Shown here: piece by piece, positions 35,660 to 46,837 of the stretch
How the letters are laid out: the number at the start of each line of letters is the position of its first letter
How positions within the stretch are numbered: the stretch's first letter is position 1
Translations under genes and position numbers: made by a program
Assembly (NCBI GenBank): GCA_018881555.1
Contig: JACAXG010000052.1
Coordinates: forward strand, 930,001-994,000
Length of the DNA: 64,000 nt
Source: Amblyornis subalaris
Lineage: Eukaryota; Chordata; Aves; Passeriformes; Ptilonorhynchidae
Direction of reading: 5' to 3'
Notes under the pieces: model-generated
Database searches by the model: none
Seen by the model: the letters and a program-made list of their open reading frames with translations, nothing else
What the model was told of the DNA's origin: nothing

Positions 35660-38600
35660 CTGGAGTTAGGTGGGATAGCATTCCTGGATGCAATGAATTA
35701 AGAATGATGAATGCATTCAGTTAAGTAGAAAACACTCCCCTTCATCCTTGCTGTTTTCAGAGGGCAGAACTCAAGTTAAGTAGGCTCAGATCCTGGATTT
35801 TGATTAGGTTGTTCTTGCTGTAGGTCACTGTAGTGCCTTCAGGTGTTATGAATCCAAGCCTTATTGCTGAGATCAGCAATTTTAATCCCTCTCAAATTTA
35901 GGGCAACATTTCTTTGAAGCAAGTCTGAACTATAAATAATGTGGAAAACTCTCTGAACTTGATTATAACTTTTGCTGCAAGAGCTGTTGACAAGATGCTA
36001 AACATCTTTAGCTGGTCCATAGAATTTTTCAAGAGTAGTCTCAAAACTGAAGCTGCTCATGTGTTTGAAATACTTGACCCTTTTTTAATCTAGTAATTTT
36101 TATATAGTCTTAGGTCATTCAAGCTTTATTGCTAATCTTTAAAATGTAAGTACTACTACTTGAATTTGAAAACATCTCATCACAGCAGAAACCTTAAAAG
36201 GTTTTAAGGGATTTGGAGAACCATACTGAAATTCATAAGGAGAATCCGTCACAGTTACTGATAGTTATCAACATTTTTTCCAAGGATAAGCCATCTATAA
36301 ATTCACAGCAACAACCATTATAGTCAAGTTTATAGAACTGCACTTTAAAACTAAATCCACATATATAAGCATGGGCAAAATTACGTGGGGTTTGTAGAAT
36401 GACCTGATTACACGAGAAAGAAGTCCAAAAAGAGGAACATGGAATCACTTAGCAAGACAAGCTGTTGCCTGTGACAGTGATGTATGAGACATAGGTGATA
36501 TATATACTGGGTGGCTTTATCAGTAAATCATTGAGTTATTTACTTCCCTGAGGAACTGGACCTGTCCCTGGAAGAGACTGTACTGTGAGATGCACCAGTA
36601 GGGAATTAATATTGGCAAAACAGTCAATTTTGATTTGTTCACACAAAAGAATCATAAAATATAATTTAATAAATAATACACCACAGATGTACTGTCTCTT
36701 CTAAGTACTAGTGCTTTAAAAATGGTAGAATCTGGATCTCCCTGCTGTTTCCCTCATTAACATGAAAGGAAAAATCTCCACAAATTCGGTTTTAAATAAA
36801 GTATTTAGCTAACACATCCCTGGCAGGGTGTGGACAGTTGCACCCTGAAGAACAAGAAAAACACAGAGTATAAAGCTCAGAAACTGAAAAGATATAATAT
36901 CACTTTCTTTTCTATACACTCTATACAATCTCTACCATCTGCAAGGAACAACTGCAAGCCCACTGCAATTTCGAGCTTCTGCTACGGACCTTTGCTATAG
37001 GGCCATTCATCTCAAGTACAGCAATGGACAGGGTGCTCCCCAGAACTCCTCAGCAGGCAGAGCAGCAGTAAAAACAGCCGCTTGAGCCTTATCCCTTCCC
37101 AAGCTGCCGTGCTTTCATAGGCAGGATCATCCCCTGTGCTTTGCACCTGGGCTTCAGCACCTTGCCCTCAGATACACTGCATGAGTGTGCTGCACACATG
37201 GTTTGAGAGAGAGCTCAAAAGGTTATCCTGGTGCTCAGACTGACACTGATGTATAAGTCCCTTAGCTCCTTGTCTTGTGGTAATTTTTTGTGTCTGATTT
37301 CAACAAATCTGAGTTAAAACCATGTAGACTGAAACACTACAGGATACGTACATGGTCAAACTGCAAAATAAACAAAAAATAATCCATCATTGACACAAAC
37401 ACTAAATATTGCTACTTACTACACCAAAAATAAGGAAAAAGGCTTACATGCTGTAAACAGTTGCTTTGCAGAAAACAGCTCAACATTATAGACTATTATA
37501 AGAAGTGTTTCTGGTAACAACACCATTTTCAGAAAAGCTTTACACAAATAAAGAAAAATCAGACACTAATTTTTAGTGCAATAAAAGCAGTGACAACTTT
37601 ATCACTGCTAATGTGCAGAAAATGACTGTAGTGATGCATAGCATATTATGGCAGAAGTGCAAACAAAATACCTTTTCCTCTTTAATTCCCCCACAGCATG
37701 GTCATTCATTGGAATTACACCACATTTTCAGCACCACAGAGTGAATTTGCCTTATTCTGATTTGGGGCTGCTATTCATATATGCTTTTTTTGTTTGTTTT
37801 GTTATTAAGTAGCCATAGTCACCAAAGGCTGCTAGAAATGAAAATGTTTTGAAGAAGATCCTCTTTATATAACAATTATTTTACAAAGGGTTAAATATCG
37901 TAAATACATGACCTAATCCCAAAGATCTGTATTCTAACTTCCAGTATTGGTTTCTTCTCCAAGTTTCGACCCTTTTTAGAGATCAGAACTACCTCTGGTT
38001 CTAGTAGCAGTAGGAACACCATGCACTTTGCTTTTTCACATTACATACAGTGGAAATCCAGTCACACTCACCATATATAGATGTGAAATAATGTAAAAAA
38101 CATGCATGTAAGTCACACATACATGAGCCAGAAGGATGTAATAGATAAGGAACTTGTAAAATAATGTTTTTTATGCACAGGCAATATTTAAGCAGGCAAG
38201 AATATATGTCATTGCAACTTTTTCAAGGAGCAGATGTATAAGTACATGCATTGACAGTGACACAAAAACCAGNAGGTGAGATTGGTCAACAGCACATAAG
38301 ACCTGAAGATGATAAAAAGAGAAGAAAGGCATGGAGATTACCAGAAGAGTAATTATAAACACTGGGGAGAGAAAAATGTAGTTGTTGTGGAAATAACAGA
38401 AATCAGAACAGAAAAGATCTGCATTAGATAGAACTTGATCTAAATGCCATAATCAGAGAAGATATTAAGCATTTGCATAAAAAAACCCCAAACCTGATGT
38501 AGCTAGAATAGTAGTCTTCAGTTAAATACTCCTGAAACTGGAAGCTGCATTTACAGTAATTTACATTTTAAAAGAAAAAAATAACACAAAAGGTCATAGG

Positions 38601-38885
38601 AAAGAGAATAAATTCCAAATGCTGTTTCATAACTGTACAAAATAAGAAAGTGAGCTGCTTTAGATTGAATTTGAATTGACAGCAAAAAATTCTCATTTAC
38701 TGTTATTTGATGCTTCATTGAGTGACTTGTGGTTCGTTACCAGCTTTCTCAATTGATATATCTCTTTGCAGCCAAATAATGGATAAGTGACACACGCCAT
38801 GAAATATGCATTTCACTAAGAAACTGCTTTCCACATCTTGAGAACCCTGGGTAGTATTTATGCTTGAAATTAAAGCAAACACTAA
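35660..38885. other. Unique DNA, no gene seen
   Basis: No transposon or gene was recognised. A less AT-rich stretch at about 36990-37200 has a few CpGs but no notable frame. Confidence 0.5.
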
Positions 38886-38889
38886 GCAT

Positions 38890-39190
38890 TGATTTTAATA
38901 TGTTTAGATGAAATCAAATTGCCCTAACTGCGTTAACATTGTGGAACATGCAGTAATCCATGTACTTTATGGGCTGATAAATCTGAAACTACAGTAAATG
39001 CATAATTATGCCATCAGTGATATCTGTTTCTGGTGCCTATTACTCAGATATCGTGCTATCTACAGCTTTATGCATGAAAGTAACACCAAGGAAGCAATTC
39101 ATTTTTCTCACAAGTTACTGAATCAGTTTAAATCAAAAATCAATGGCATTAATCAGCTGCATTTGTAATTTCAAGGAACAGTCTTTTGCT
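38890..39190. other. Candidate conserved noncoding element with a 12-bp palindrome
   Basis: GCATAATTATGC (39000-39011) is a perfect palindrome around an AATT homeodomain core. Around it are CAGTAATCC, GATAAATC, CAGTGATATCTG, AGATATCGTG, TTTATGCATGAAAG and ATTAATCAGCTGC. Such closely packed developmental-factor motifs suggest an enhancer. The evidence is motif texture only. Confidence 0.35.
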
Positions 39191-39199
39191 TCCTTGCCT

Positions 39200-40080
39200 A
39201 CAGAGTGCAGATTGACTTTGGGGAAGCTCCCTGCACTAAATATCTGGAGAACTGCGAGTTTGTTGAACCCCCCATGCATATTAGCATGATTGTCTCAAGT
39301 CTTTTCCATGTTAGCCAGAGAAGCATTGTTTTGATAATTTCCACTCCAGGACAAAAAGAAAAAAAAATNGACTTCAAATTGCTCAGATATCAATTGATTC
39401 TAATACTTACAGGAAAAGTTCAGATATGTTAAAGGAAGAAGAGAAAAAAGGGAGGGGGGAAGTGGACAGAATGGGAGGAAAGAATGGCAACAGGGAGGAA
39501 AGGAGGTCAACAGCAAGGAAAGGGAGGCAGGGGAGAGTTACCAAATCATCATCTCCAGAAGATGCCACATAGGCAACTGCAGGGTTTGTATTTTCTTTTT
39601 TTCTTCAGATGCTGTTGGAACGATTTTTTGATTCATTGCCAAATGAGGAGAAAATATGAAATTATTTTGACAAATAAAAAAAAATCGATCTTTCACATGA
39701 GACTTTACTATTATAAAAGCAAGACTAGTCTGACAAGGAGTTTTGAATTATTCTCAAAATGAAGGAGCTGGCCTGGAACTCAGGACCAAGAGCACTGCCA
39801 AGAGAGGCAGTACCTTCTGGGTTCTGTTTTGAGATTTTTCTAGATTTTCTGGAAATGTATTGGGATCATTGGAGGATTCCTGGGAACCCTTCAAGGAGTG
39901 CCAGGTTGCTGCTTCTGCCGCNTGAGGATAACTACAGGAGTCTGTAACTTCTAAGAAGCCCTAGATCTAGGATAATGTGGGGAAACCTCTAAGACATGAG
40001 AACCTTGGATTATTACAACAACTAATCAACAACTTGTTGCACAACTGGTATTTACAACAGGGGATTCTGCTTTAACGCCA
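39200..40080. other. Unique DNA with a purine-rich tract, no gene seen
   Basis: A strongly purine-rich stretch lies at 39431-39536 (GGAGG and AAAGGA words). Frames of 92 and 62 codons follow without recognisable features. Sequence immediately left of 40080 may be more of the CR1 fragment described next, but I could not align it. Confidence 0.4.
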
Positions 40081-40084
40081 CAAG

Positions 40085-40260
40085 ACCACCTCTGATGACC
40101 AAGGAACACAATCTGAGGATCTCTAGTAAGNGAGGGAATCCACCTGAACAAGCAGGGCAGAACACCTTTGCCAGTATGCTGGGCAGCCTGGTGACATCTT
40201 TAAACTAGGAAAAATACACATGGGAGATGATAACTAACAATCAATTGAGGGGGTTGGCAA
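40085..40260 (+). mobile_element. CR1 LINE ORF1 C-terminal remnant, plus strand
   Basis: Translated in the plus direction, the bases at 40135-40160 give GIHLNKQG, and after a one-base frame change the bases to 40216 give TFASMLGSLVTSLN and a stop. This matches the C-terminal tail of the esterase-like ORF1 protein of avian CR1 elements, where a D-G-(L/I)-H-L-N motif contains the catalytic-type Asp and His and is followed by a short run to the terminal LN. Here the Asp position is not preserved (the base before is ambiguous and the residue reads Glu). It is a broken internal piece of a longer CR1, separate from the ORF2 tail fragments elsewhere in the window. The left limit is uncertain. Confidence 0.55.
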
Positions 40261-40269
40261 GCAAAGGGT

Positions 40270-41225
40270 GGGCAAAAGAGACCTCAGCAAATGCTGAAGT
40301 GCTTGTTTATTCAACAGAGAGAAACAGGCATTGTTATTCTGTGTTCATTTTATCCTGAAGCAGATACACACATTTGACTAATCAAACTGCTTCAAGGAAG
40401 CACGTTTTCTTTTTTCTCATAGTGATTGCCCAGATACAGAGGTGTAAAATGTAAATTTATATTTTTAGATGGTTTTTATGTGTAAAACAATATCAAAAAA
40501 AAAGAAAAAAAGTTGCTTTCTTTTCTTTCACTAAGCTAGTGAAACAGAAGTGTAGCTGAGTTATACCTGTCAGAAGACCCTTTTCACTACAGGGTATTGG
40601 ATTTTTTACTATAACATAAGCTACACTATCATAAAAACTGCTATATAACTGTAGCTGCTTGAAGGGGTTTGACATCACTTCACTACCTCACCATAATTCA
40701 AGCTATAAAACTTGAATACTGACAATGTTCAAATACACCAATACATATGACAATTAGTGCCAGCTGTGGTGATGAGATAAAAATCCATAAGGTCACTGAT
40801 TTATATCATGATTTGATATGAACTTGCGCTAGAAGAAGAGAGCTCATCAGCTAACAGATGCTTTTGATTAGCACATTTTGGTTTTGTATCAGGTACAGGA
40901 AGAACATATTAATATTTATCTTCAAATGACCATGTACACCCCTCATTATCTAAAAGCCTGGCTGCTGTTGGTTCCTACTCTTTTCTACTGTCTGCAGAAG
41001 GAGCAAAGAATGATGCTTCTAAGTGTCCAGCAAGGCTCCTGAAGGAACACAGTTGTCAGTCCAGAACAATCTACCTTAGGCACCATAAAACATCTAACCA
41101 GATGGGATTCTGAACACCCAGAATTGACAGACTGTGATCATTTTTCATACACAGAGTGTGCGGTGGTTCAGAGAACACAAGTTACAGAATTAATGTTTTA
41201 CTGTCCAACCACCAAAGTAATTTTT
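40270..41225. other. Unique DNA, no gene seen
   Basis: No notable frame or element is seen. Low-complexity A-rich sequence lies at 40494-40512. Confidence 0.5.
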
Positions 41226-41230
41226 TCAAA

Positions 41231-41390
41231 CCGGGACTAAGGTGGCTAATTATTTTTGAAAGTTAATAATAAGATGTTTCATGCTTAATCGCACTGTGAC
41301 TGTGTCTACAAGAGCCGGCTATTAATCAAGCTGTTATTATGTTCAAGGCAGTACAAAGATAACATAGTAGGATAGCTCTGATTCTCTTTT
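41231..41390. other. Candidate conserved noncoding segment
   Basis: GGCTAATTATT, AGTTAATAATAAG, CTTAATCGCACTG, GCCGGCTATTAATCAAG and AAGATAAC lie within about 150 bases, and include three CpGs. This resembles developmental regulatory DNA by texture only. Confidence 0.3.
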
Positions 41391-41394
41391 TGCA

Positions 41395-42555
41395 AATGCC
41401 AGCAAATGGTATGGCTCTTACCATTACTTCAAGAAATTTATGCCAGGATCAAATTAAATAGTTCTTCCCTCTCTTTTGCTGCTTATGGTCCTTGCTGCAT
41501 AATTTCATGCTGTTTTGTTCTCTATTCTGAAACAAAAACAAATCTATGTACAACGGTTCCACAAGGAATGCTACTGTAATTCTTTACTTCATTGCTGGAA
41601 TTAACAAGATTTTTTTAAGGAACAAACTTCTTTTTGTAAAACTGCTACTAAAATAAAAATATAAACAATTATTGAAAATATATAGTCACAAAAAACCATT
41701 AAATTTATCTCTTAAGCAGGTTTATGACCTCACTACATATTTGAATAAAGATTTGTCTTCTATAGCTTTGGCACAAGAACAGATTTATTTAGCTTATAGA
41801 AACAATTATTTTTTCTCCATCACCTACCCAAAACGGAATTGTTTAGGAGGTGTGTGTGCTTTGTCAAATGCTATTCTGACTAAAACAATCTGTTCAAGTA
41901 CATTTAGATCTTTTAATAAACATATACGTGTCAGTATTGTTTATGGTTTGTTCACAAAAGCTTCTAATTTATCAAGCTTTTTTATTGTGCATCACTGGAA
42001 ACAGATGCAAGAGATACACCTCACCTACATTAATATTGCTGCTCTCTTATGTTATTTAGGGAAGATTCAGCAATGTTAGTATTACTGACATAGCTAATAC
42101 AGTGAAATACATGCAAACATAGCATCAAATTTAAGGGATGCCATCACCCTGAGCTTTTGGAAGCTTAGGAACACAAGACACTCCTCAAAGCTGGACATCT
42201 TACACTGGAAGAAGTGCAGTTACCAGTGCTGAGCTTGGTATGATGTTTCACACTCCTTTACAAAGCTATACCCGCACCGTTTTCTTTCTGAGATATTGCT
42301 ATGTCAGTGTCACCCAGAAAAATTCAGCACTATTGGAACAGAGGAATTTCACAAATGTGTGGTCATCCTTCCTACTATTTTAATTTTTGCCATTAAAACT
42401 CAATTCACCTATGGACTACTTGAGCATGGGAATAAAAATGGAAACACATCTCAGTTATACGGAATGTATGGGGTGTAATAAGTATTTACTAGGATTATTC
42501 TGCTTTACCCACCTACTTCTGTAGGATTTCCTGAGGAGACAGAAGTCTATATAAT
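41395..42555. other. Unique AT-rich DNA, no gene supported
   Basis: An open plus-strand frame of 135 codons runs from 41672 to 42079. It has no recognisable domain and appears in very AT-rich sequence, so I do not call it a gene. Confidence 0.45.
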
Positions 42556-42559
42556 GCAT

Positions 42560-42800
42560 GGATAAAGCCCACCAGGTAAGTCAATGGGCTTTGGCCAAGC
42601 TGCCCTGGGAGCAAAGGGATTCTTGCCATTGACTTTGCTAGGCTGCAGGTGAGAACAGCCTTTATTTGCATTCTTGCACACCTGATGGCAGTAAAAACAA
42701 GCTCTTTTTTATGTCTTCCTTTAAAAATGTTTAAAAACCAGCTGAGGAAATGGCTGTTAACACGACTGCCAGCATATTTAACAACCTCAGCTTCTAATTC
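42560..42800. other. Candidate regulatory segment with an octamer motif
   Basis: A perfect octamer ATTTGCAT (42664-42671) lies beside a CACCTG E-box (about 42681-42686). Less AT-rich flanks include GGCCAAGCTGCC and GGCTGTTAACACGACTGCC. The motifs are visible; the role is inference. Confidence 0.22.
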
Positions 42801-42804
42801 CTAG

Positions 42805-43330
42805 CTCTTAATTTGTTTTATCCAAAGTTTAGCAGAATTGAGAGTGCTTGGGTTAAATAGCTCCTGCACTGGAGAAACTCCCCTCTCTACCATTGCTCAG
42901 GAAGCACAGGGGATGAAAAGATGTCTCTTTGGCAGCTGGTTCTTTCAGTCTGCCAACCGAGCACCAAATGATTAGCAGTGCGCTGGAGAATAGAAACTGG
43001 TAACTGTACCAGTGGTGCAGCAGCTACATCATCCATAATGACTGAAGAAAATACTCTAGGTTTAGATTTCTTAGCCAGCTTCACACTTCATACACAGATT
43101 GCAGTTACAATGTATAGAGAATTACATTTCCTAGAATAATTTCTGTCTTAAGGATCTTGACTCTTTCACAATTTCAGCAGCTCTGTGTTACTTAAATTAC
43201 ATCTCCTTAACGTAACACTCTTTCTTCTTCTTGAGGGCTATCCCTCTAAATTCTTTTACATCACATTCCTTACTCTCATAACTTTCCTCTTTTTCCTTCT
43301 GCTTTCCAATCTAAAACCATTCTGTCTCTT
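42805..43330. other. Unique DNA, no gene seen
   Basis: Only short frames and a pyrimidine-rich stretch near 43210-43300 are seen. Confidence 0.5.
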
Positions 43331-43331
43331 C

Positions 43332-43428
43332 TCCAGTGGAAGGTGTTCCTGCCCATGCCAAGGAGTTAGAACTAGATGATCTTTAAGGTCCCTCCCCTTC
43401 AACCTAAACCATTCTGTCATTCCATGAC
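43332..43428 (+). mobile_element. CR1 LINE 3'-end stub, plus strand
   Basis: About 95 bases of CR1 3' UTR in the sense direction: CCCATGCCAAGGAGTTAGAACTAGATGATC, interrupted only by substitutions, then CTTTAAGGTCCC, TCAACCTAAACC and the terminal octamers ATTCTGTC/ATTCCATG. It is an extreme 5' truncation of the kind common for this LINE, with no coding content left. Confidence 0.9.
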
Positions 43429-43429
43429 A

Positions 43430-44790
43430 TTAGTCATCTCCCAAATCAATTAACATGATTATTTACTGATTTGGTTTTTATCATTAAGGAAAGTGCTATT
43501 GTCCATTTTCTTGCTTCTACTCACCTTATGAATGTTGTGATTATTTTTGTTCCTTTTGCCCTCTTGTTTCAACGTATTTGTGTAACAAGTTCTATCCTCC
43601 TCCATTTCTCCTACTCCAATTCCAGTCTTTCTGCCATACTTCAACACTCATTTCTTTTTATTTCTCTCCATGATTTCTGAAATACTGGTATTCTACCTGA
43701 TTCTGTCTTGTTATTTAGGCAGGCATCACCACACAAAATACAAGATTATTCAGCAACTTGCTCTTCCACACATTATTTCTACTGAAAATTGACATAGTTA
43801 AGGGATTTAAAATTGATTTTCCATAGCTTATTAACCTAGTCACACATGTTTTTTGCAGGTGTGACTTTCTTATTCCAGGTAATAACTTGTCCTTTAGCTA
43901 ATACGAATGACAGATGTACAAAATACTGCAATCTGAGTCTGTTAACCATTCTATGACATACATTTTATCAGGAATAGGAGGTAAAAAAAAGGTATCACCT
44001 CTTATTGTCATCTCCTTGAGGAACAAAAAAATGTTTTGTGATAGAAAAGTCTAAAACATTCAGACTTTGCACAGAAGGAAGAAGAAATATACCTTTGTTT
44101 GAAGATATAATCCTGCCCTTTAAAGGTATCCAATATTTTCATAAGGCTTAGGTTGATTTTTAGCATATGATTCAGTCAGGGTTCAGATAGATAGCTTCCA
44201 ATTCTTGCAGAAACNTTCTCCTAAGCTAGGTAATTCAATTCTCTTTGTACAAAATAGCAACCATTTCAAATACCTGCTGAATGATGAATTTCCTTTGCAC
44301 TCTGACTTGGATGGTAGGGCAACTAAGGCTTGTAAATGATTGAATTCACTGACCACTATGTGTGTAGAAGTCTTTTCTATTTCCTTGGTTTTATGCTATA
44401 GCCCCTTTCTTTGGCAAAATTTTCTTAGTACCATTCTTCCAAAATATTTTGGATGGGCAGTCAATCTCTGGATATTATTGGTTTGCATCATTTCCAAGAA
44501 GAAGACTGACATGATGTTGTCCATCTTACCCTTTTGAGGAATTGGAATATATCACTGATAACCTCAGTCTAGCATTGGAGAGCAGAATTGCCAAGGTTAC
44601 ACTTACACTAGAAAATCAAGGCCATGATTGAAATGGAAGAGCAGAGTGGGTACCTGTATACTAAACTCACCTTTTTCCTCCTCCCAAAACACCCGCTAGG
44701 AATTGTTCCTGTCTAAGTCTATCTCCTGAATAACACTCAGTCGTCATCTGGCAGAAGGCTAGTTTGTGGAGGGTTAGTTTGCACAGCTTC
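43430..44790. other. Unique AT-rich DNA, no gene seen
   Basis: Frames of 60 to 70 codons occur on both strands at 43459-43680 and 44340-44537. None is recognisable. Confidence 0.5.
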
Positions 44791-44794
44791 AAAA

Positions 44795-44905
44795 TTCCAT
44801 GTATTAGTCAATGACTAATTGCAGGGCTCAGCGTATGCCAGTGTCGGAGCCTGTAATTTGGCCCTCTTCAGTTTACTGGTGAAGATGTAGTTGACCTGAT
44901 AAAAC
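44795..44905. other. Candidate conserved segment with a 17-bp palindrome
   Basis: ATTAGTCA (44803-44810) and TGACTAAT (44812-44819) are exact reverse complements around a single A. Each half resembles an AP-1/Maf-type TGACTAA half site. A CpG-bearing stretch (CTCAGCGTATGCC and GTGTCGGAGCC) follows directly. Confidence 0.35.
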
Positions 44906-44909
44906 TAAG

Positions 44910-46130
44910 AGGGCAAGCACCTTACTGTGCACAACATCACTAGAATGGAAGAGAAGCACAGCTGGAACTATTGGAGGATCCCCTGCCACAGAAACAGAAA
45001 GAGTGGCCTTCCAGCTCTCAGGAGAGTGAATAAGATGTACAACTTTTCTCCTTAGAGCTCACTCATCTCTAAAGATAGGCAGTGTGAGACTATTAGAATG
45101 ACTGAGTAACGGGCTATTAATTCTCATTTGCAAAATGAGACAATATGATACCATTTTTCACAGTGACGATAAAATGGAAAAATTATTTATTACTTTACCA
45201 GTTAGAAACTGGCTTATGTTATGCACCAATTATTTTGAAATGTCCTCTATATAGGTAATTGTGCACAAACAGTACAACTGGGAAAAAACAGAAATTAAGT
45301 TGGGCTACCTCTTAAAAACAAGGCACTTATAGGTTGCTACAGGATCTGTAAACTGTACAGTTTTGATGTACCAGCAGTAGTTTCTATGGAATGGAAACCT
45401 ATTCAAATGGAGAAGAGGACAATATGACTCAAGCCTGAGTAAATGATGTCCAGAATCCTTGTGGGCTGAGCTTTTCTTTAAACAAGAAAATGCATTGCTT
45501 CTTTTGGTTAACTTTGCATGACTGCTAACTTCTATGTGAACTGGGAAGACTTCTTTCAAGGTGTGTCTGCAGATGAGGATGCACATTCATAGTCGACATT
45601 GATATGGACATAGGTTAAATTCACACACGTGTGCATGAACACATATACTTCCAATTGTGCACAAAGGGGAAGAATTTTCAAAATATTTTTTAAAGAAATT
45701 TATTTAGCTATTTTATGTGTCTCAAGTGAGTTCATTAATAGATTAGAACCTTATAAAACCGGATTTTACATACCACCTGAGAATACCTTAGTACTATAGT
45801 GGATGGAGAGATGGACATCATGAAAAGAGGATTTAATTTCCTGTCCTAACTGCACCTAGGTCTTCAACACAGTAATAGGTTTACCTTGGTCAGCTGGGAA
45901 AAATCCACCCAGTCTCTCTCCATCTCTCAATAGAATCGGTGAGAGAATAGGATGAGAACTTCACGGATTGAGATAAAGACGGGGAAATCACTTACAAATC
46001 ACAGTAATGGGCATTACAGACTCAATTTAGAGAAAATAAAAATTGAGTCGGATGATTAAAAAAAAATCAACTTTGCTCCCTCTCCTTCTTCCCAGGCTGA
46101 AGTTTTCTCTTTCATTATCAACTCCTCCAT
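44910..46130. other. Unique DNA, no gene seen
   Basis: A 93-codon minus-strand frame (45305-45586) is unrecognised. No transposon is seen until the repeat at 46.14 kb. Confidence 0.5.
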
Positions 46131-46139
46131 TCCACCCAC

Positions 46140-46800
46140 TCCAAGCAGTACAGGGTGATAAGGAACAGGGGTTGCGCTCAGTCCATGACAGCTTCTCTTT
46201 TGTGCCCCTTCCTCACTCTATTCCCCTGCTCCAACTTGGGTCCTTCCTTCAGGCTACAGTTCTTCAAAAACTGCTCCAAGAGTCCTTTCCATGAGGTACA
46301 GTACTCCAAGAACAGGCTGCTCCACTGTAAGTCCCCCCCACAGGGCACAGGTCCNGCCAGAAAATCTGCTCCTACCTGAGCTCCTCTCCATAAGGTGCAG
46401 TTCCTGCCAAGAGATTGCTCTGGCCCAGGGTTTCATATGCTGCAGTTTGGAATCTGGTCCACCATGGTCCTCTCTATGGGTTGCAGTAGATACCTGCTCC
46501 ACCTGGAGCACCTCCTTCCCCTAACCCTTCAATGACCCTGAGGTCTGCAGAGCTGTTTCACATTTTCTCACTGCTCTCTCACAGCTGCTGTTGTGCAGCA
46601 CTTTTTTACCCTTTCTTAAATATGTTATCACAGAGGTGCTGTCAACTGATCAGCTCAACTTTGGCCAGCAACAGGTCCATCTTGGAGCCAGCTGTAGCTG
46701 GCTCTGTTTGACACTGGAGGCAGCTTCTGGTTTATTCTCGGAAAAACCACTGCTGCAACCACCCTTCGCTGCCAGCACCTTGCTGTGGACACCTAACACA
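46140..46800 (+). mobile_element. Old avian interspersed repeat with degenerate tandem units, probably retrovirus-derived
   Basis: The sequence begins GATAAGGAACAGGGGTTGCGCTCAG only in broken form and carries about six degenerate units of roughly 50 to 65 bases. Each unit has a CTGCTCCA word, a TCCTCTCCATGG-like word and a GGTGCAGT(T)CCTGCC-like word. It then runs through GAGCACCTCCTTCCC, AAATATGTTATCACAGAGG and TTGGCCAGCAACAGGTCC to CACCTTGCTGTGGAC. I recognise this arrangement as a family found in many copies in bird genomes; in better-preserved copies the units read CTCCAGCGTGGG with CpGs. CpG decay shows this copy is old. I believe it derives from an endogenous retrovirus but cannot name the family. 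The 70 to 85 codon frames on both strands here belong to the repeat, not to host genes. Confidence 0.65.
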
Positions 46801-46837
46801 AAGACCCAGCTTGGAGCGCTATGGGTCACTCCCTGAA

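Noticed and set aside
39431..39536. Possible G-quadruplex in the purine-rich tract
   Set aside because: The GGG runs are not spaced to give four G-tracts with short loops.
41672..42079. Plus-strand frame of 135 codons
   Set aside because: Very AT-rich, no domain, no coding-like composition; a frame of this length is expected by chance in a window of this size.
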